NCBI GenBank assembly: GCA_025594325.1
Contig: JANHCV010000005.1
Location: 771,501 to 835,500 of the forward strand
DNA from: Blastocladiella emersonii ATCC 22665
Lineage: Eukaryota; Blastocladiomycota; Blastocladiomycetes; Blastocladiales; Blastocladiaceae
Length of the DNA stretch: 64,000 nt
Reading direction: 5' to 3'
Below the pieces are notes generated by a model that ran no database searches, was not told the origin of the DNA, and saw only the letters and a list, made by a program, of their open reading frames with translations. Positions 20,166 to 31,009 of the stretch are shown here, one piece after another. Made by a program: the position numbers and the translations under genes. Positions within the stretch are counted from its first letter, which is position 1, and each line of letters opens with the position of its first letter.

Positions 20166-22409
20166 ATGCCGCGCCTGTCGTCCGCCAACGTGGCGCTGGC
20201 GCTCATCGCCGTGCTGGCGTCGCTGCACGCCGCCCACGCCATGTATGCGCGACCACCGACCCGTCGCCACCCCGACCACCGCTCACCACCACCACTGCGT
20301 CCAGCTACATCGACCACTGCGGCGCCAACGAGTTCGAGCGTTTGTTCAGTCGTTCAAACTACATGGTGATGGATTGTGCGTATCTCGTCGTTGTCGGCGA
20401 TATCCCGAGCGTTCGCGCTGACGGTGTTCGTTCCCGACCTCGCAGTCCGCAACCCGCAGGTCCACATGGACGTGACCCGCTACAAGCGCGATTTCGCCGA
20501 CGCGACCAAGTGGGAGAAGGAGACCTTCATCACCTGGCGCTTCCCCAACGGCGAGCAGAACAACAAGCTGTTCTTCGTCGTCAACGAGATGGTCCCCGAG
20601 CAGCTGATCCCGAACCAGAACAACCTCATGTACTCGTGGTCCAACGACGACAAGACCTACACGCCCGTCCAGAGTACGTTCCTTTGCGTGTGGGAAGAGC
20701 GGCGCGCGTGCTGGGTGGTGAGGGTTCGGCCATGCCATACGGCCGGCCCTCGCCATCACAAGCCACCCCCACCGTGGTCGCTCGCCGAGCTGCACTCTAA
20801 CCCTCCCGTGCTGACCTCCACCACGCTCCACCCGTCGATTAGCCTCGGCCATCTCGTCGACCACTGAGCCCCTCTCCGACAAGTCGTGGGTTCGCCGCAA
20901 CGTCACCCTCACCCTGCCCGAGCCTGCGTACGTTTCCCCTCACCTTCGCGTCCCTGACCCATCTCGCTCACACCCATATCGCGTAGCCGCTACTTCAAAA
21001 TGGTGTGGCCCTCGTGCGAGTGGGACGATGCCGCCAAGCGCGCGACGTGCCGCAACTACTACTCGCCGTCCATCAACCACTTCTGCGCCGCCAACACCCA
21101 GAAGAACGAGGACGCCAACGTGCAGACGTGCTACCCGGCGGGCGACGAGCCCAACCCCAAGGCCGTGGACCCGACGCCCAAGTACTGCGGCACCGACATG
21201 ATCAACAACTTCTGGGACGACACCATCTTTGGCGCGTCCAAGAACAACAAGGGCGCCTACTCGGCCGCCGACGGCACCAGCGCCAAGACGGGCCACCACG
21301 TGCCCAAGATGGGGCTCGGCCAGGGCGAGCTGTACATGAACGTGTCGTCGTCGACCATCTGGATCGAGTCGCTGACCGCCAACAACAAGTGCTACGACGC
21401 CTCGGCCTACACGCACCTGCACCTCGAGATCACGGCGCGCTCCGACTTTTCCGTGGACATCGGCCTCGAGCAGGGCACCGCCGACAAGTGCGACCAGCGC
21501 GGCGGGTCGCAGATGTCGTGGGTCAACTCGGCCTCGTACACCAAGTGGAGCCGCCTCGCCAAGCGCAAGGTCGTGATCCCGCTCGCCGACATCAAGCCCG
21601 CGCTCAACCTCAAGAACCTGCGCTCCATCCAGATGCGCAACTTCAAGAACCCGTCCAACCAGTGGGTCTACATGGACAACATCGCCTTCGTCGGCGCCCC
21701 CGTCTACAAGCCCGTGGCCGCGAGCCCGAAGCAGGTCGACCTCGAGGCCGGCAAGGAGTCGGCGTCGGTCGCGCTCGGCTGCACGGACGCGTCCAAGTAC
21801 AACAACGAGCCCGCCGTCAAGTTCCACGCCGTGTCGTCGACGGCCGGCGCCAAGTTCAAGGTGCAGGTCGGTGTCGGCGCCAGCGGCAAGTGCGGCGGCT
21901 CGGCCGACGCGGTCTCGACGTTCGACTCGTCCAAGTACACGACGTTCCCGCTCGACGACCTGGCGATCCCGTTCGAGTTCTCGATCCCGGTGCCCGAGGC
22001 CAAGGGCAAGGCGCTGTCCACCCTCAAGTTCACGGACATCCAGCCCGCGGGCGCCAAGATCGCCATCACCAAGATCCGGCTCGGGTCCGCGTCGTGCATG
22101 GAGCCCGCCGACCCGCTGCACCCCGACTGGGACCCGGTCCCGTACCCGGCCGGGTTCAAGCAGGCGATTTACGAGGTGTGGCCCAACCCCGCCGGCACCC
22201 CCTGGGTCGACCCGCCCGCCGTTCAGGGGGATATGGACACGCTCGACCACGAGAACCACTTTGACGACTCGACGCCGAACCCGAACGACCGTCCCGCGTC
22301 CGCTGTCGCTGGCAGTAACGGGGATAAGAACGCGGCGTCGGACCGCGCTGTCGCTGGTGCTGGCGTTGTCGCGGCCGTGGTGGCCGCGGCTGTCGCGCTC
22401 ATGGCGTAG
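20166..22409 (+). CDS. Secreted, probably GPI-anchored surface protein
   Basis: Five exons (20166-20242, 20305-20375, 20446-20673, 20843-20927, 20987-22409) give 627 residues. The start MPRLSSANVALALIAVLASLHAAHA is a clear signal peptide. The body is rich in Cys, Tyr, Asn and Trp with several N-x-S/T sites (NVSS, NVTL). It includes a segment (SSTIWIESLTANNKCYDASAYTH, then LHLEITA) resembling a jelly-roll carbohydrate-binding fold. The C terminus has an Ala/Val hydrophobic tail (AGAGVVAAVVAAAVALMA) after a small-residue region, as expected for a GPI attachment signal. The enzyme or ligand is unknown; a cell-wall role is inference. Splice phases are all consistent. Confidence 0.8.
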
Positions 22410-22569
22410 AGGTCCAGGGAGTGGGTGATTTTTGTACAAGCAAGCAGCTTCGCGTCATTGCAATGTAGCAACTATTTTTGTGTCCTGCCTTGCGTGTCTC
22501 GCAGCGCTCGTTTGTGGAAGGGAGACGTTTCGAGGTCCGAGTTTGACGTGTTCGCTGAGCCACAGTGCA

Positions 22570-22583
22570 ACGCGTCGCGCCAC
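22570..22583 (+). repeat. Dispersed intergenic motif, copy ACGCGTCGCGCCAC
   Basis: Exact form ACGCGTCGCGCCAC followed by ACCGCTC. It lies in the gap before the PPxY membrane-protein gene. Confidence 0.6.
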
Positions 22584-22662
22584 ACCGCTCAGGAGCAACT
22601 TCCGCTCTCCTCGCTTCCACACGTAGACTAGAATCATAGACTATAGACTAGACGAATACTAG

Positions 22663-24430
22663 ATGAGCAAGATCCGTAACCATGTGTGATGGACTCAAGG
22701 TCTGGCCGGCCCCTCCTCCCTCCTCCCACGCACGCACGCACGCGAACTAGCCCCAATCCGCCGCCGCGAGTAGGACACGGCCAAGGCCATCGTCGCCTTC
22801 CTCGTCTTCATCTGCATCCTGGGCCCGGCTCTGATCATCGCGGGCGGGTACATGCTGTCGATCGCGGGGCAGCCGACACGCGAGGTAGCCGTGGCCGCGT
22901 TCACGGGCGCGGGGGTCAACTGGGACCGGTTCCCCGCGTCAGGCGATTTCGGCAAACTGACCGTGACGGCGCGCACCGCCAACTCCACCTACACCGTGGG
23001 CCGCACGGGGAGCCGCGGCAAGGAGGAGAGCAAGCTGGCGAGCACCGAGCCGACGGTGCCGCTCCCCACCTCGCTGTACCGGTACGAGGGCGCGGTGCCG
23101 AGCACGGCGAACGCGACGCTCGCGTGGACCAGCGACCGGTACAACGGGACGCAGCCGCTCGGTGCCGACCTGTTCCCGCAGCTCGTCACGTACACGCTGG
23201 GCGCGTCGTCGCTCGACTGCCGCACGGGCGCGTGCACGCAGAGCAAGCAGGACGACCGCGACGCGTGCAACCGGAAACCGCTGTGCTCGACGGCGTGCCC
23301 GGGGGCTGGGGGACAGTGGAACGCGACGACGGCGCGGTGCCGGTTCGACCTGTACCCGACGTCCGTGTGCCTCCTGTACGACCAGAACGGCGGGGTGAGT
23401 ACGACGACGGGTTGCTACTACGAGACGGTGCCGCCGGTCCAGGGCGCGGCGGGCGTCCTGCGCAGCTACGGGATCGCCGAGTACGGGACACAGAAACCTG
23501 CGTCGGTCCGCGTCCAGCTCCGCCATGTCGACGACCCGATCGTCCTCGCGTCGTCGTTGACGGAGGGGAGCTACTACTTTGGCCTGTCCATTGTGCGCTT
23601 CTCGCGGAGAATGGCCGTGGTCGTGATCTGACTCGCCGCCGTTGCGCGCCGTGTAGGAGCAAAAGAAGACGATCGGTATCTCGCTCATCATCCCGGGCGC
23701 CATCGTCACGGTATCCCTCTTCGGTGGCCTCGCCTACTTTTTGGTGTGCCGCGGCCGCGGCGGCCGCCAGTGCACCATCAACTGCTGCGCGCGGCCACCG
23801 GCCACGGTCGCCCCGCCGCCGGCGCCACCAGCGCCGCCGTCGCCCGAGCCCAAGCCGCCCGTCGTTATCGAGCAACCCGCAGCTACCGTGACCATGTACC
23901 CGTACCCAGACCCGTCGCCCGCGTCACTCCCCGCGGGCGAGCCAGTCAAGGACCCGAGCGCGGGATGGTTCGGCGGGCCGCGGTACTCCATGTCGATGCC
24001 CGAGGCGCCCGCGCCGGTGCCGTATCCGCCGGCGTCCGCGCCGAATCTTCCTGCGTCCGCGCCGTACCCTCCCGCTCCCGCACCATACCCGTCGGCCCCG
24101 TACCCGCCGCCACCGGCCATGGCCATGTACCTGCCTCCTCCCGCGGGCGCGATGATGCCGGCGATCCCGGGCGCCGTCGTGTACCCGCCTCTGATGCAGC
24201 AGGCGGGCGGCATGTACCCGGGCCACGCGCTACCGGCGCTCGCGGGCGGGGTGGTCGCAGTCCCCGGGCCGAGCAGCCCGCCGCCCGTGTACTCGGAGCA
24301 GGCGGTCGCGGGGCCGTCGTCGTCGTTGGCGACGGGCGGGCACACGGTGGTGCAGGTCGAGCCCGAGAAGCAGTCGGCCGAGAAGAAGAAGGGCGAGGAT
24401 GACGAGAACGGGTTCAGTCTGTTCGACTAG
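22663..24430 (+). CDS. Two-pass membrane protein with Cys-rich ectodomain and PPxY tail
   Basis: Exons 22663-22683, 22774-23592 and 23657-24430 give 537 residues. Only MSKIRNH lies before the first intron. TM1 is at about 10-34 (AIVAFLVFICILGPALIIAGGY). An ectodomain of roughly 250 residues follows, with N-glycosylation sites and a Cys cluster (ACNRKPLCSTACPG). TM2 is at about 286-311 (IGISLIIPGAIVTVSLFGGL). A long Pro/Ala/Tyr-rich cytoplasmic tail follows, with a short Cys pair (INCC) just after TM2. The tail contains PPVY near residue 490, a PPxY match for WW domains of Nedd4/Rsp5-type ubiquitin ligases. The topology recalls CDC50-like proteins but no CDC50 sequence motif is seen. Function is unknown. 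Confidence 0.75.
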
Positions 24431-24494
24431 CTCGCGGCGGCTGTGCAACGATACAAGAAATACATTTCCAGTCGCTAACCACCCACCCACTTCA

Positions 24495-25254
24495 TCACAG
24501 CGGGACCACCGACATGTGCACGAGGAGATGCCACGCGTGTCTGACGAGAAACGCGACCTTGACACCCGCGACCACCGTGTACGCCGTGTGGTACAGCACC
24601 GATTTACGCGTCGACACCTTGGGCGGCACGGTCCCCTCGATCCGGTCCGCGGCGCGCGCGAGCAGGACCGGCAGGAACACGAACGTCTGCAGCGGCAGGA
24701 AGGCGAGGTCGGGCGCGATGTTGGGCCACACGGGCGGCGACCACGACGGGAATGCGGACGCGAGCGACGACGAGCGCGGGGACGCAGAGTCGAGGACCGA
24801 GGCGAGCGCGGAGGGTAGCGCGGCGATCACGTCCCGCGCAACGCGCGGCCAGTCGAGAATGTAGACGAGGCGCGCGACCGAGGCGACGATCTCGGTCAGG
24901 TGCAGCGCGGCGAAGACGTGGCTACACGCAGTTCGAGCGTGAGCACGGTTCAGGTACCGCGTCCGGCGAGTGCGCGTACCGTCCGACATCCAGCGCGACG
25001 GGCTTGGAGATCGACGGCGCGTGGAACTTGGTCGGGGCCTCGAGGAAGCTGATCCCGGCGACGAACCCGGCGCGGACCAGGCACAGGACCACGTCGATGC
25101 GGCGCAGCTCGGCGGCCGAAGTTGTGGCGGTGCCGCGCGCGAGGAACCGCGCCGTGCCCATGACGGCCAGCGACGCGCCGTACGCGGCGTGCGGCGCGAA
25201 CGGGTGACGCAGGATGCGCGAGTACAGCGAGCCGTTGCGTTTGGTTGATGGCAT
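24495..25254 (-). CDS. Small multi-pass membrane protein, unknown family
   Basis: Two exons (25254-24980 and 24921-24495) encode 233 residues. Hydrophobic segments fall at YGASLAVMGTARFLA, IDVVLCLVRAGFVAGISFLE, HVFAALHLTEIVASVARLVYI, FLPLQTFVFLPVLLARAA and a final AYTVVAGVKVAFLV, so four or five membrane helices are likely. The join DVGR|HVFAAL restores a run (APTKFHAPSISKPVALDVGR) of the kind seen in a bacterial and eukaryotic family of small integral membrane proteins, recalled only loosely. No transport or catalytic residue can be named. Donor GTACGC and acceptor GTGTAG keep phase. It is tail-to-tail with the PPxY membrane protein. Confidence 0.7.
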
Positions 25255-25458
25255 GGTTTAAGTGTGAGTGTGGGATCCGGTCAGGGGAGAGAGGAGCGGG
25301 GGTAAGGTTCGCGGGGCCAAGAAGAGCGCGTCGCGTGGCGCGCCTCACGCACGTGGCGGCAGATCACCGCGCGCCTGCGGCTTTTCACGCGCGCCGCGAT
25401 TGCCGAGGTTTATGCAGCGACCTCGTCCCTCGCTCCCTCTCTCCCCCTTCAACATTGC

Positions 25459-26478
25459 ATGCAACCGAAAATGGCCGTGACCCGCACCGCCCTCCGCGCC
25501 GCGCTCAAGGCGCGCGTGCCCGTGATCGCGTCGCCCATGTTCCTGGTGTCGGGCCCGGCGCTCGTGACGGCGGCGTGCCGCGCGGGCGCCGTGGGCTCGT
25601 TCCCGACGCTGAACGCGCGCAAGCTGGCCGACCTGGACGCGTGGCTCGCAGAGATCACTTCCGACCTGGCCGCGGCGCGCGCCAAGGGCGAGTCGCCCGC
25701 CGAGTTCGCCGTGAACCTGATCGTGCACAAGACAAACCCGCGGCTGCGCGACGACCTGGCGCTGGTCGCCAAGTACAAGGTGCCCGTGGTGATCACGAGC
25801 CTGGGCGCGTCGCAGGACGTGATCGACGCGGTCCACGCGTACGGCGGCGCCGTCTTCCACGACGTGACGAACCTGCGCCACGCCGAGAAGGCGGTTGCCG
25901 CGGGCGTCGACGGCCTGATTGCCGTGTGCGCGGGCGCCGGTGGGCACGCGGGCCCGGCTACGCCGTTCGCGCTCGTCCCGCAGCTGCGCGCGCGGTTCCC
26001 CGACACGATCCTGATCGCCGGCGGCGCCATCTCGGACGGCCGCACGGTGCGCGCCGCGCAGACGCTCGGCGCCGACCTCGCATACATGGGCACGCGGTTC
26101 ATTGCCACCCGCGAGGCCATGTCGCCCGACGAGTACAAGCACATGCTGGTGACCGCCAAGTCGGGCCCCGCGCCCTCGTTCCTCCCGACCGTCTACACGG
26201 ACAAGATCTCGGGCGTCAACGCCAACTTTTTGCGTGACTCGCTCGTGCGCGCGGGCATGGACCCCGACAAGCTCGCGAGCGCGGACCACGTCGAGGAGGA
26301 CTTTTCGAAGCTCAACGCCCAGGAGTCCAAGGCGTGGAAGGACCTGTGGTCCGCCGGCCACGGCGTCCTCAACATCCACGATATCCCGACCACCAAGGAG
26401 CTCGTCGACCGCCTCGCCAACGAGTACCAGCTCGCCGTCAAGGACGAGAACACGCGCCTCGCCCAGTGGACGCAATAA
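25459..26478 (+). CDS. Nitronate monooxygenase / 2-nitropropane dioxygenase family flavoenzyme
   Basis: This is an intronless 339-residue TIM-barrel protein. Family features are the N-terminal VPVIASPMFLVSGPALVTAACRAGAVGSF cofactor region, AVNLIVHKTNPRL, a strand-loop VVITSLGA, and the conserved AGAGGHAG with the catalytic His. PDTILIAGGAISDGRTVRAAQ follows, then LGADLAYMGTRFIAT, which contacts the FMN phosphate. These FMN enzymes oxidise nitronates such as propionate-3-nitronate and protect respiration. The start MQPKMAVTRTALR is the first ATG; the second Met (25471) is an equally possible start. The upstream gap from the membrane-protein start on the other strand is 204 bp and probably serves both genes. 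Confidence 0.93.
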   Translation: MQPKMAVTRTALRAALKARVPVIASPMFLVSGPALVTAACRAGAVGSFPTLNARKLADLDAWLAEITSDLAAARAKGESPAEFAVNLIVHKTNPRLRDDLALVAKYKVPVVITSLGASQDVIDAVHAYGGAVFHDVTNLRHAEKAVAAGVDGLIAVCAGAGGHAGPATPFALVPQLRARFPDTILIAGGAISDGRTVRAAQTLGADLAYMGTRFIATREAMSPDEYKHMLVTAKSGPAPSFLPTVYTDKISGVNANFLRDSLVRAGMDPDKLASADHVEEDFSKLNAQESKAWKDLWSAGHGVLNIHDIPTTKELVDRLANEYQLAVKDENTRLAQWTQ

Positions 26479-26631
26479 CTTGCGACGTGTGGTTTGCGTC
26501 GCCCATGTGAATGAATTGACTCGTTATTTTGCTTCACCTTGATGTGTCACGCGATTGAACGACGCGTCTCCCACCTCAGCGACGCGTCTCGCACCGCCTG
26601 TGCTTGGTCGCGTCTCGCGCTTCCACCTCCG

Positions 26632-28531
26632 ATGCCGAACGGATACTCTGATCAAAGCCCACCCAGCCATACCAATACCGATCCCTCTCACCCTGCAACG
26701 CAATCACACATGAACGACAACGTCCAGCTCCCGCCCATCGGCGGCGGAGCCTCATCAGTGGTCGGCCACAGCGGCGGCGTTCCGTCATCGGCCACCTCGT
26801 CGCACCGCCTGACGCGCCGCGAGTCGGGCAACATGCTCGCCAGCTCGAGCGGCAGCGCCGCTGCGCCGTCCAGCAGCCTGTCGTCGAGCTCGAGCAGCGC
26901 GGGCTCGTCCGGCAAACTCATGTACACGGACCCGCTCCACGCGGCGGGGCGGATCCGGACAGGCAGCGCGGCACCTCCCGCCATGCCGCTGCCGACGTCG
27001 GGAAGCGGGAGCGGCGGGCACGACGGACACCTGTACCACCCGCACGCCGCGCCACCGCCGCCTTCGGCGTCCGCCAAGGCGAGGACGCGCGGCGGGACAG
27101 GGTCGTCGATCGGCGGCGGGGCCAGTGCGAGCGCGGAGCAGTACTCGCTCGGTACGCTTCCGCCACAGCCCAAGACCACGCCAACCACTGATCCTTGTCC
27201 GAATAGGCCTCCCCTCATTCGGCGCGCCCTCGAGCCGCAGCGCGTCGACCCACCCTAGCCCGCTCCCGAGCCCGATGCCCGGCCGCGCGTCCGCCGTCGC
27301 GGGTGGCGGCCGCCCACCGTCCGGCGCCGCGAGCAGCCAGGGTATGGGGTATCTTCGCACCGCGCCGCTGCAGGCCATCGCGTCGCCCGGACCCGGACCC
27401 GGACCCGGCTCGGCGCCCGTGGGTCCGACGGCCGCGGCCGAGTCGTCAGGCGGCGTCATGTCCCCCGTGCCGAGCAGCGGCGGAGCGAGCACGATTGCGG
27501 CGAGCGAAGAGGGTGAGGCGGATCAGGACGCGGGCGTGGTGCTCACGCGCGACCTGGTGGTCGCGAAGAATGTGGTCAAGGCCGAGCAGGGCGCCGCGGC
27601 CGCGGAAGTGTACGGACCGTGTGCAGGTGGAGTGGGGGGTGGGCGAGACTGACGATGGCCACGGCCGTGTATGTAGCGACCAGCAGCTGCGGTTCCTGAC
27701 GCACCTGCGGCTCGACCGGCTCGGGCTCGTGGCCGTCGACTACATTGCCGGGTGGAAGCACATTACGAACCTGTACCTCCAACACGTACGTCATCCCCCT
27801 CCCCGTCACGCTCATCGCGCGCTGACACCCTCCGCCCGTAGAACAACCTGACCTCGACCGCAGGCCTCGCCTCGCTAACCAACCTCCGCTTCCTGACGCT
27901 GTCGCACAACCGCCTCGTTCACCTCGACGACATGTCCCGCCTGCCTCGCCTCGTCCTGCTGGACGTGAGCCACAACGCGCTGCCGTCACCCTGGTCGTCG
28001 CACCTCGCCTCGCTCCCGCCCTCGCTCGTGTTCCTGGACGTGGCCAGCAACCCGTGCACGGTCGCCTTCACCTCCCCCACGGCCTCGCCCGACACGCGCG
28101 CGAGCTTCGTCGCGTCCATCACCACGGCGTGCCCGGCCATCGAGGAGCTCAACGGCCACCCGCTCGCCGCTGCGCCGAAACAGGACCGGCCCGACGACGA
28201 CGAGGACCTGTTCGCATACATGTGCTACGCGAACGCGGCGCTCCCGCCCGGGCCCGCGGGGTCGATCACGGCGCTCGTGGCCGCCGCGCAGCACAAGGCG
28301 AGGCCGGCGAAAAGCGGCGATGAAGGACAAGTGCCGCCGCCAGACGTCCTGCGGATCGCCGCGTTCGGCGTCGACGACGTGCGCCGCGCCATTGACGGGT
28401 CGCTCCGCCGCGCGTCGGGCCACGACGAGTACATGCGCCGCCTGCGCGAGGTCAAGGCGCGGTTCGGGTACCCGGCGACGCTCGCGGCCGCGAACGCGGT
28501 GGACGCGGCAAGGGCGGGGCCCGGGACTTAA
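26632..28531 (+). CDS. Leucine-rich-repeat protein with long disordered N terminus
   Basis: Four exons (26632-27151, 27207-27618, 27677-27785, 27842-28531) give 576 residues with consistent phases. The first ~290 residues are Ser/Pro/Gly/Ala-rich and probably disordered. Then come short LRRs: FLTHLRLDRLGLVAVDYI, ITNLYLQHNNLTSTAGL, LRFLTLSHNRLVHLDDM, LVLLDVSHNALPS and LVFLDVASNP. These are followed by an LRR-cap-like ACPAIEELNGHPL, and a helical C terminus with an Arg/Tyr-rich SGHDEYMRRLREVKARFG. The SDS22/dynein light chain 1 style of repeat suggests protein docking; the partner is unknown. An in-frame ATG at 26710 could be the true start. Confidence 0.75.
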
Positions 28532-28573
28532 TTGGAGATGTATTCCGCGCTTTCAATCCAAAATTTTCCCTCC

Positions 28574-30057
28574 CTACGCATGCACCTTCCACAGCCGCAC
28601 CGAGAGATCAAAGCTCGCCGTCGTCAGGACCCCGTCCTCGGCGCGAAACGCGACGTCGCGCACGACGTGCGTGTGGCCCGTGAGCCGCGCCACGATCTGC
28701 GTCGCCGTCGTGTACATTTCGCCGCGCACCTTGCCCGCGCGCACCCCACTTCCGACCAAAGGGAACGTGGCGACGACCAGGACCGTGTGCGGGTCGGCCG
28801 TCACCACGAAATACGCGTCGGTCGCGAGCCACGCGATGCGCGGGCGCGTCCACTCGTCGACGGTGCCCGTATAGAAGTTGCGTGCCGCGACGAGCGACCA
28901 CGGGGCCGCGGGGTCGGTCCCCGCGACAAAACGCCATAGGATGACGCGGCCCGACGCCATCGACGTCGCCATGGCGAGGTACGCGCGCGACGGCGACCGC
29001 GCGACGTGGAGCGCCGTGAACGCCACGTGGCCCGGCGCGGTGCCCTTGTCGTGCGTCGTCTGCGCCCACACGCGCGGCGCGGTCGAGGTCGAGCAAAAGT
29101 ACACGTCGCTCGAGTCGCGCACCGCGACCACCGCGTACGCGTCGTCGGGCGTCAGCGCGACCGACTCGACGGCGCCCGTGAACGTGTACGTGAACTCGGG
29201 CATCGGCTCGAGGCCAAGGCCGTCGCCCGACCCCAAAACGTGCATCGCCACCGTCCGGTCGTAGCTCCCCGACACGAGCACATCGCCGCCGCGCGCCCAG
29301 ACGACCGACGGGCACGGTTTCGTGTGCGGCTTGGTGCGCGCGACGACGGGTTCCCCGCCGCCGGCCTCAAGCCGCGCCGCGTCGAGCAGCAGCAGCGTCC
29401 CGTCCATGCACCCGACGGCGAGCAGGTCCGCGCGCTCTGGGTGCTGCGCGATCGCGAGCGCGGGCGCGGGGAGGGTCACGCGCGCGAGCGTCTCGGTGTC
29501 GGACAGGTACGCGGTCTCGCCCGCTTCGGTGGGGTTGGTGGGGAGCTCGGCGTTGGAGGTGAAGAGGAGCGAGCGGTCGGCGGCGGCAGAGACGAGGATC
29601 GGGTGCGTGGGGTCGAGCGACGGGATGACCAGGCGCTGGGCGACGAGGAGGTTCGCGCCGTGGAGCATCGGAAGCGCGGCGGCGGGCGGCGGGTCGAGCA
29701 GCTGGTGCTCGGGGTTGGTGGGCGGGGTGTTGATCGTCGCGCTATGGTGGTCGTGCGTCAGCGACCAGTCCTAACAAGTTTTGCTGCAGCCCAGCTGGGG
29801 AAAGAGCGCGCGCACTCTGGGTCCTCGTCGAGCTCCGCCTTGCTCTCGACCGACATCTCATCGACGGCGCGCGCGAGGCGCATCTCGTTCCACTGCTCGA
29901 GGACCGCGAGGAGCGGCGGCAGGTCGGCGTCTTTCCCCGCAGACGAGGGCGGGAGGTAGGTCGGGGCGTTGTCGTCAAAGACCTGCTCGAGGAAGGCGGC
30001 GTGGGCGAGGTCGAAGCCGTTGTCCTTGAGGTAGGCCAGGATCAGCGAGTTGGCCAT
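28574..30057 (-). CDS. LisH plus WD40-repeat protein (exon junction unresolved)
   Basis: Exon 1 begins at ATG 30057 (MANSLILAYLKDNGFDLAHAAFLEQ), a LisH-type dimerisation motif, and runs to about residue 80 (KAELDEDPE). The downstream frame, open from about 29770 to the stop at 28574, carries WD40 units (LLAVGCMDGTLLLLD, VVWARGGDVLVSGSYDRTVAMHV, HTHVVRDVAFRAEDGVLTTA then VRLWKV). The only good splice pair, GTGCGC (29815) and TTAG (29771), defines a 45-nt intron. Its phase-2 donor does not match the phase-0 acceptor frame GACTGG, so joined exons would stop after four codons. Possible explanations are an unusual donor, a frameshift, or separate products with the WD40 part starting at ATG 29668. 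Confidence 0.65.
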
Positions 30058-30204
30058 GGCAACGGGGCCGGTGCGGGAAGTCGGTGAGTCGAGCATGTTG
30101 CAGCAAGTTACATGGGCTTCATGGACGGGGGAGGGAGTGGCGCGGGAGAGCGGGGCGAGGTGAACGACGCGACGCCGGGATGGATCAAAACTGCTACTAC
30201 TCTA

Positions 30205-31009
30205 TTACTCGCATATCCTAAGGTAATGCTGCGCCGTCCGATCCGCGCCGTGCCCGTCCGCGAGAAACGCCGTGACAAGCTCGCGGTCGCGCGCATCCCA
30301 CGCCTGCGCGTCCGCGGGCCGAAGCAGGCAGCGCAAGTTGGCGCGGAACGTCCATGCGTAGTAGTTCCTCGGCTTGCGCGCGGCCATGGCGGCGATCACG
30401 GCGTGCTCGCGCTCCAACACCGCTGAGCCATCAACATGACCAAGCTCGACCTCGCGCTCGACGAGCCAAAGGCGGTGGTGCCACTGGACCGAGCTGCCGG
30501 GCTGGCGCGAGAGGAAGACGCGGGACGCGGCGAGTTCGGCGTCGATCGCGGGCCGGGTAATCGAGAGAAGGCGTTTGCGCAGGTTGAGGGCCATGGGGTA
30601 CTCGGGGCATACGAGGAGGAGCAGGCGCGTCACGCGCCACGCGTCGGCGAGGTCGGCGGGGGTGGTAAGGGGGCGTTGACGGGTAGCGTGGAAGGTGGCG
30701 GTCAAGCGCGAGAGGAGGAGCGGGACGGTCCACAGAGGGATCCCGAGGTACGCGTCGGCGCCCTCGCGGCCCAGGGCGAAGATGGCGGCGGCGGGGTCCT
30801 CGGTTAACCAGTCGGATGGCGGCTCAACCGGTGGGATGAGCGAGACTTCACGCCTAGACGGGGCAGCAGGTCAGCACGAGGACTCAGCAGCGACGCGACG
30901 CAGCGTACAGCAGGGCAAAGCACTCGTCCGTGACGATAGCATCGAGGCGGTCGACGAGGACCTGCCGCGGGTCGCGTTTCACCGAGTCGGCGGCCTCATT
31001 GCGCTGCAT
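30205..31009 (-). CDS. PTAR1-like protein prenyltransferase alpha-repeat protein
   Basis: Exons 31009-30909 and 30853-30205 give 249 residues. Protein prenyltransferase alpha-subunit repeats are visible: LLLVCPEYPMALNLRKRLL, SRVFLSRQPGSSVQWHHRLWLVERE and EREHAVIAAMAARKPRNYYAWTFRANL. The preceding region, ALLREVSLIPPVEPPSDW after the splice, matches the placement of a similar segment in PTAR1 better than in farnesyl- or Rab-geranylgeranyl-transferase alpha subunits. PTAR1 is the alpha subunit of geranylgeranyltransferase type III, which lipidates the SNARE Ykt6. At 249 residues it is short for PTAR1 (about 400), so the N or C terminus may be reduced. Donor GTACGC and acceptor TCTAG fit phase 2. 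Confidence 0.78.

Noticed and set aside
20940-22439. 499-codon minus-strand frame opposite the secreted protein
   Set aside because: Val/Arg/Gly-rich shadow with no domain; the plus strand has a signal peptide, consistent splicing and a GPI-type tail.
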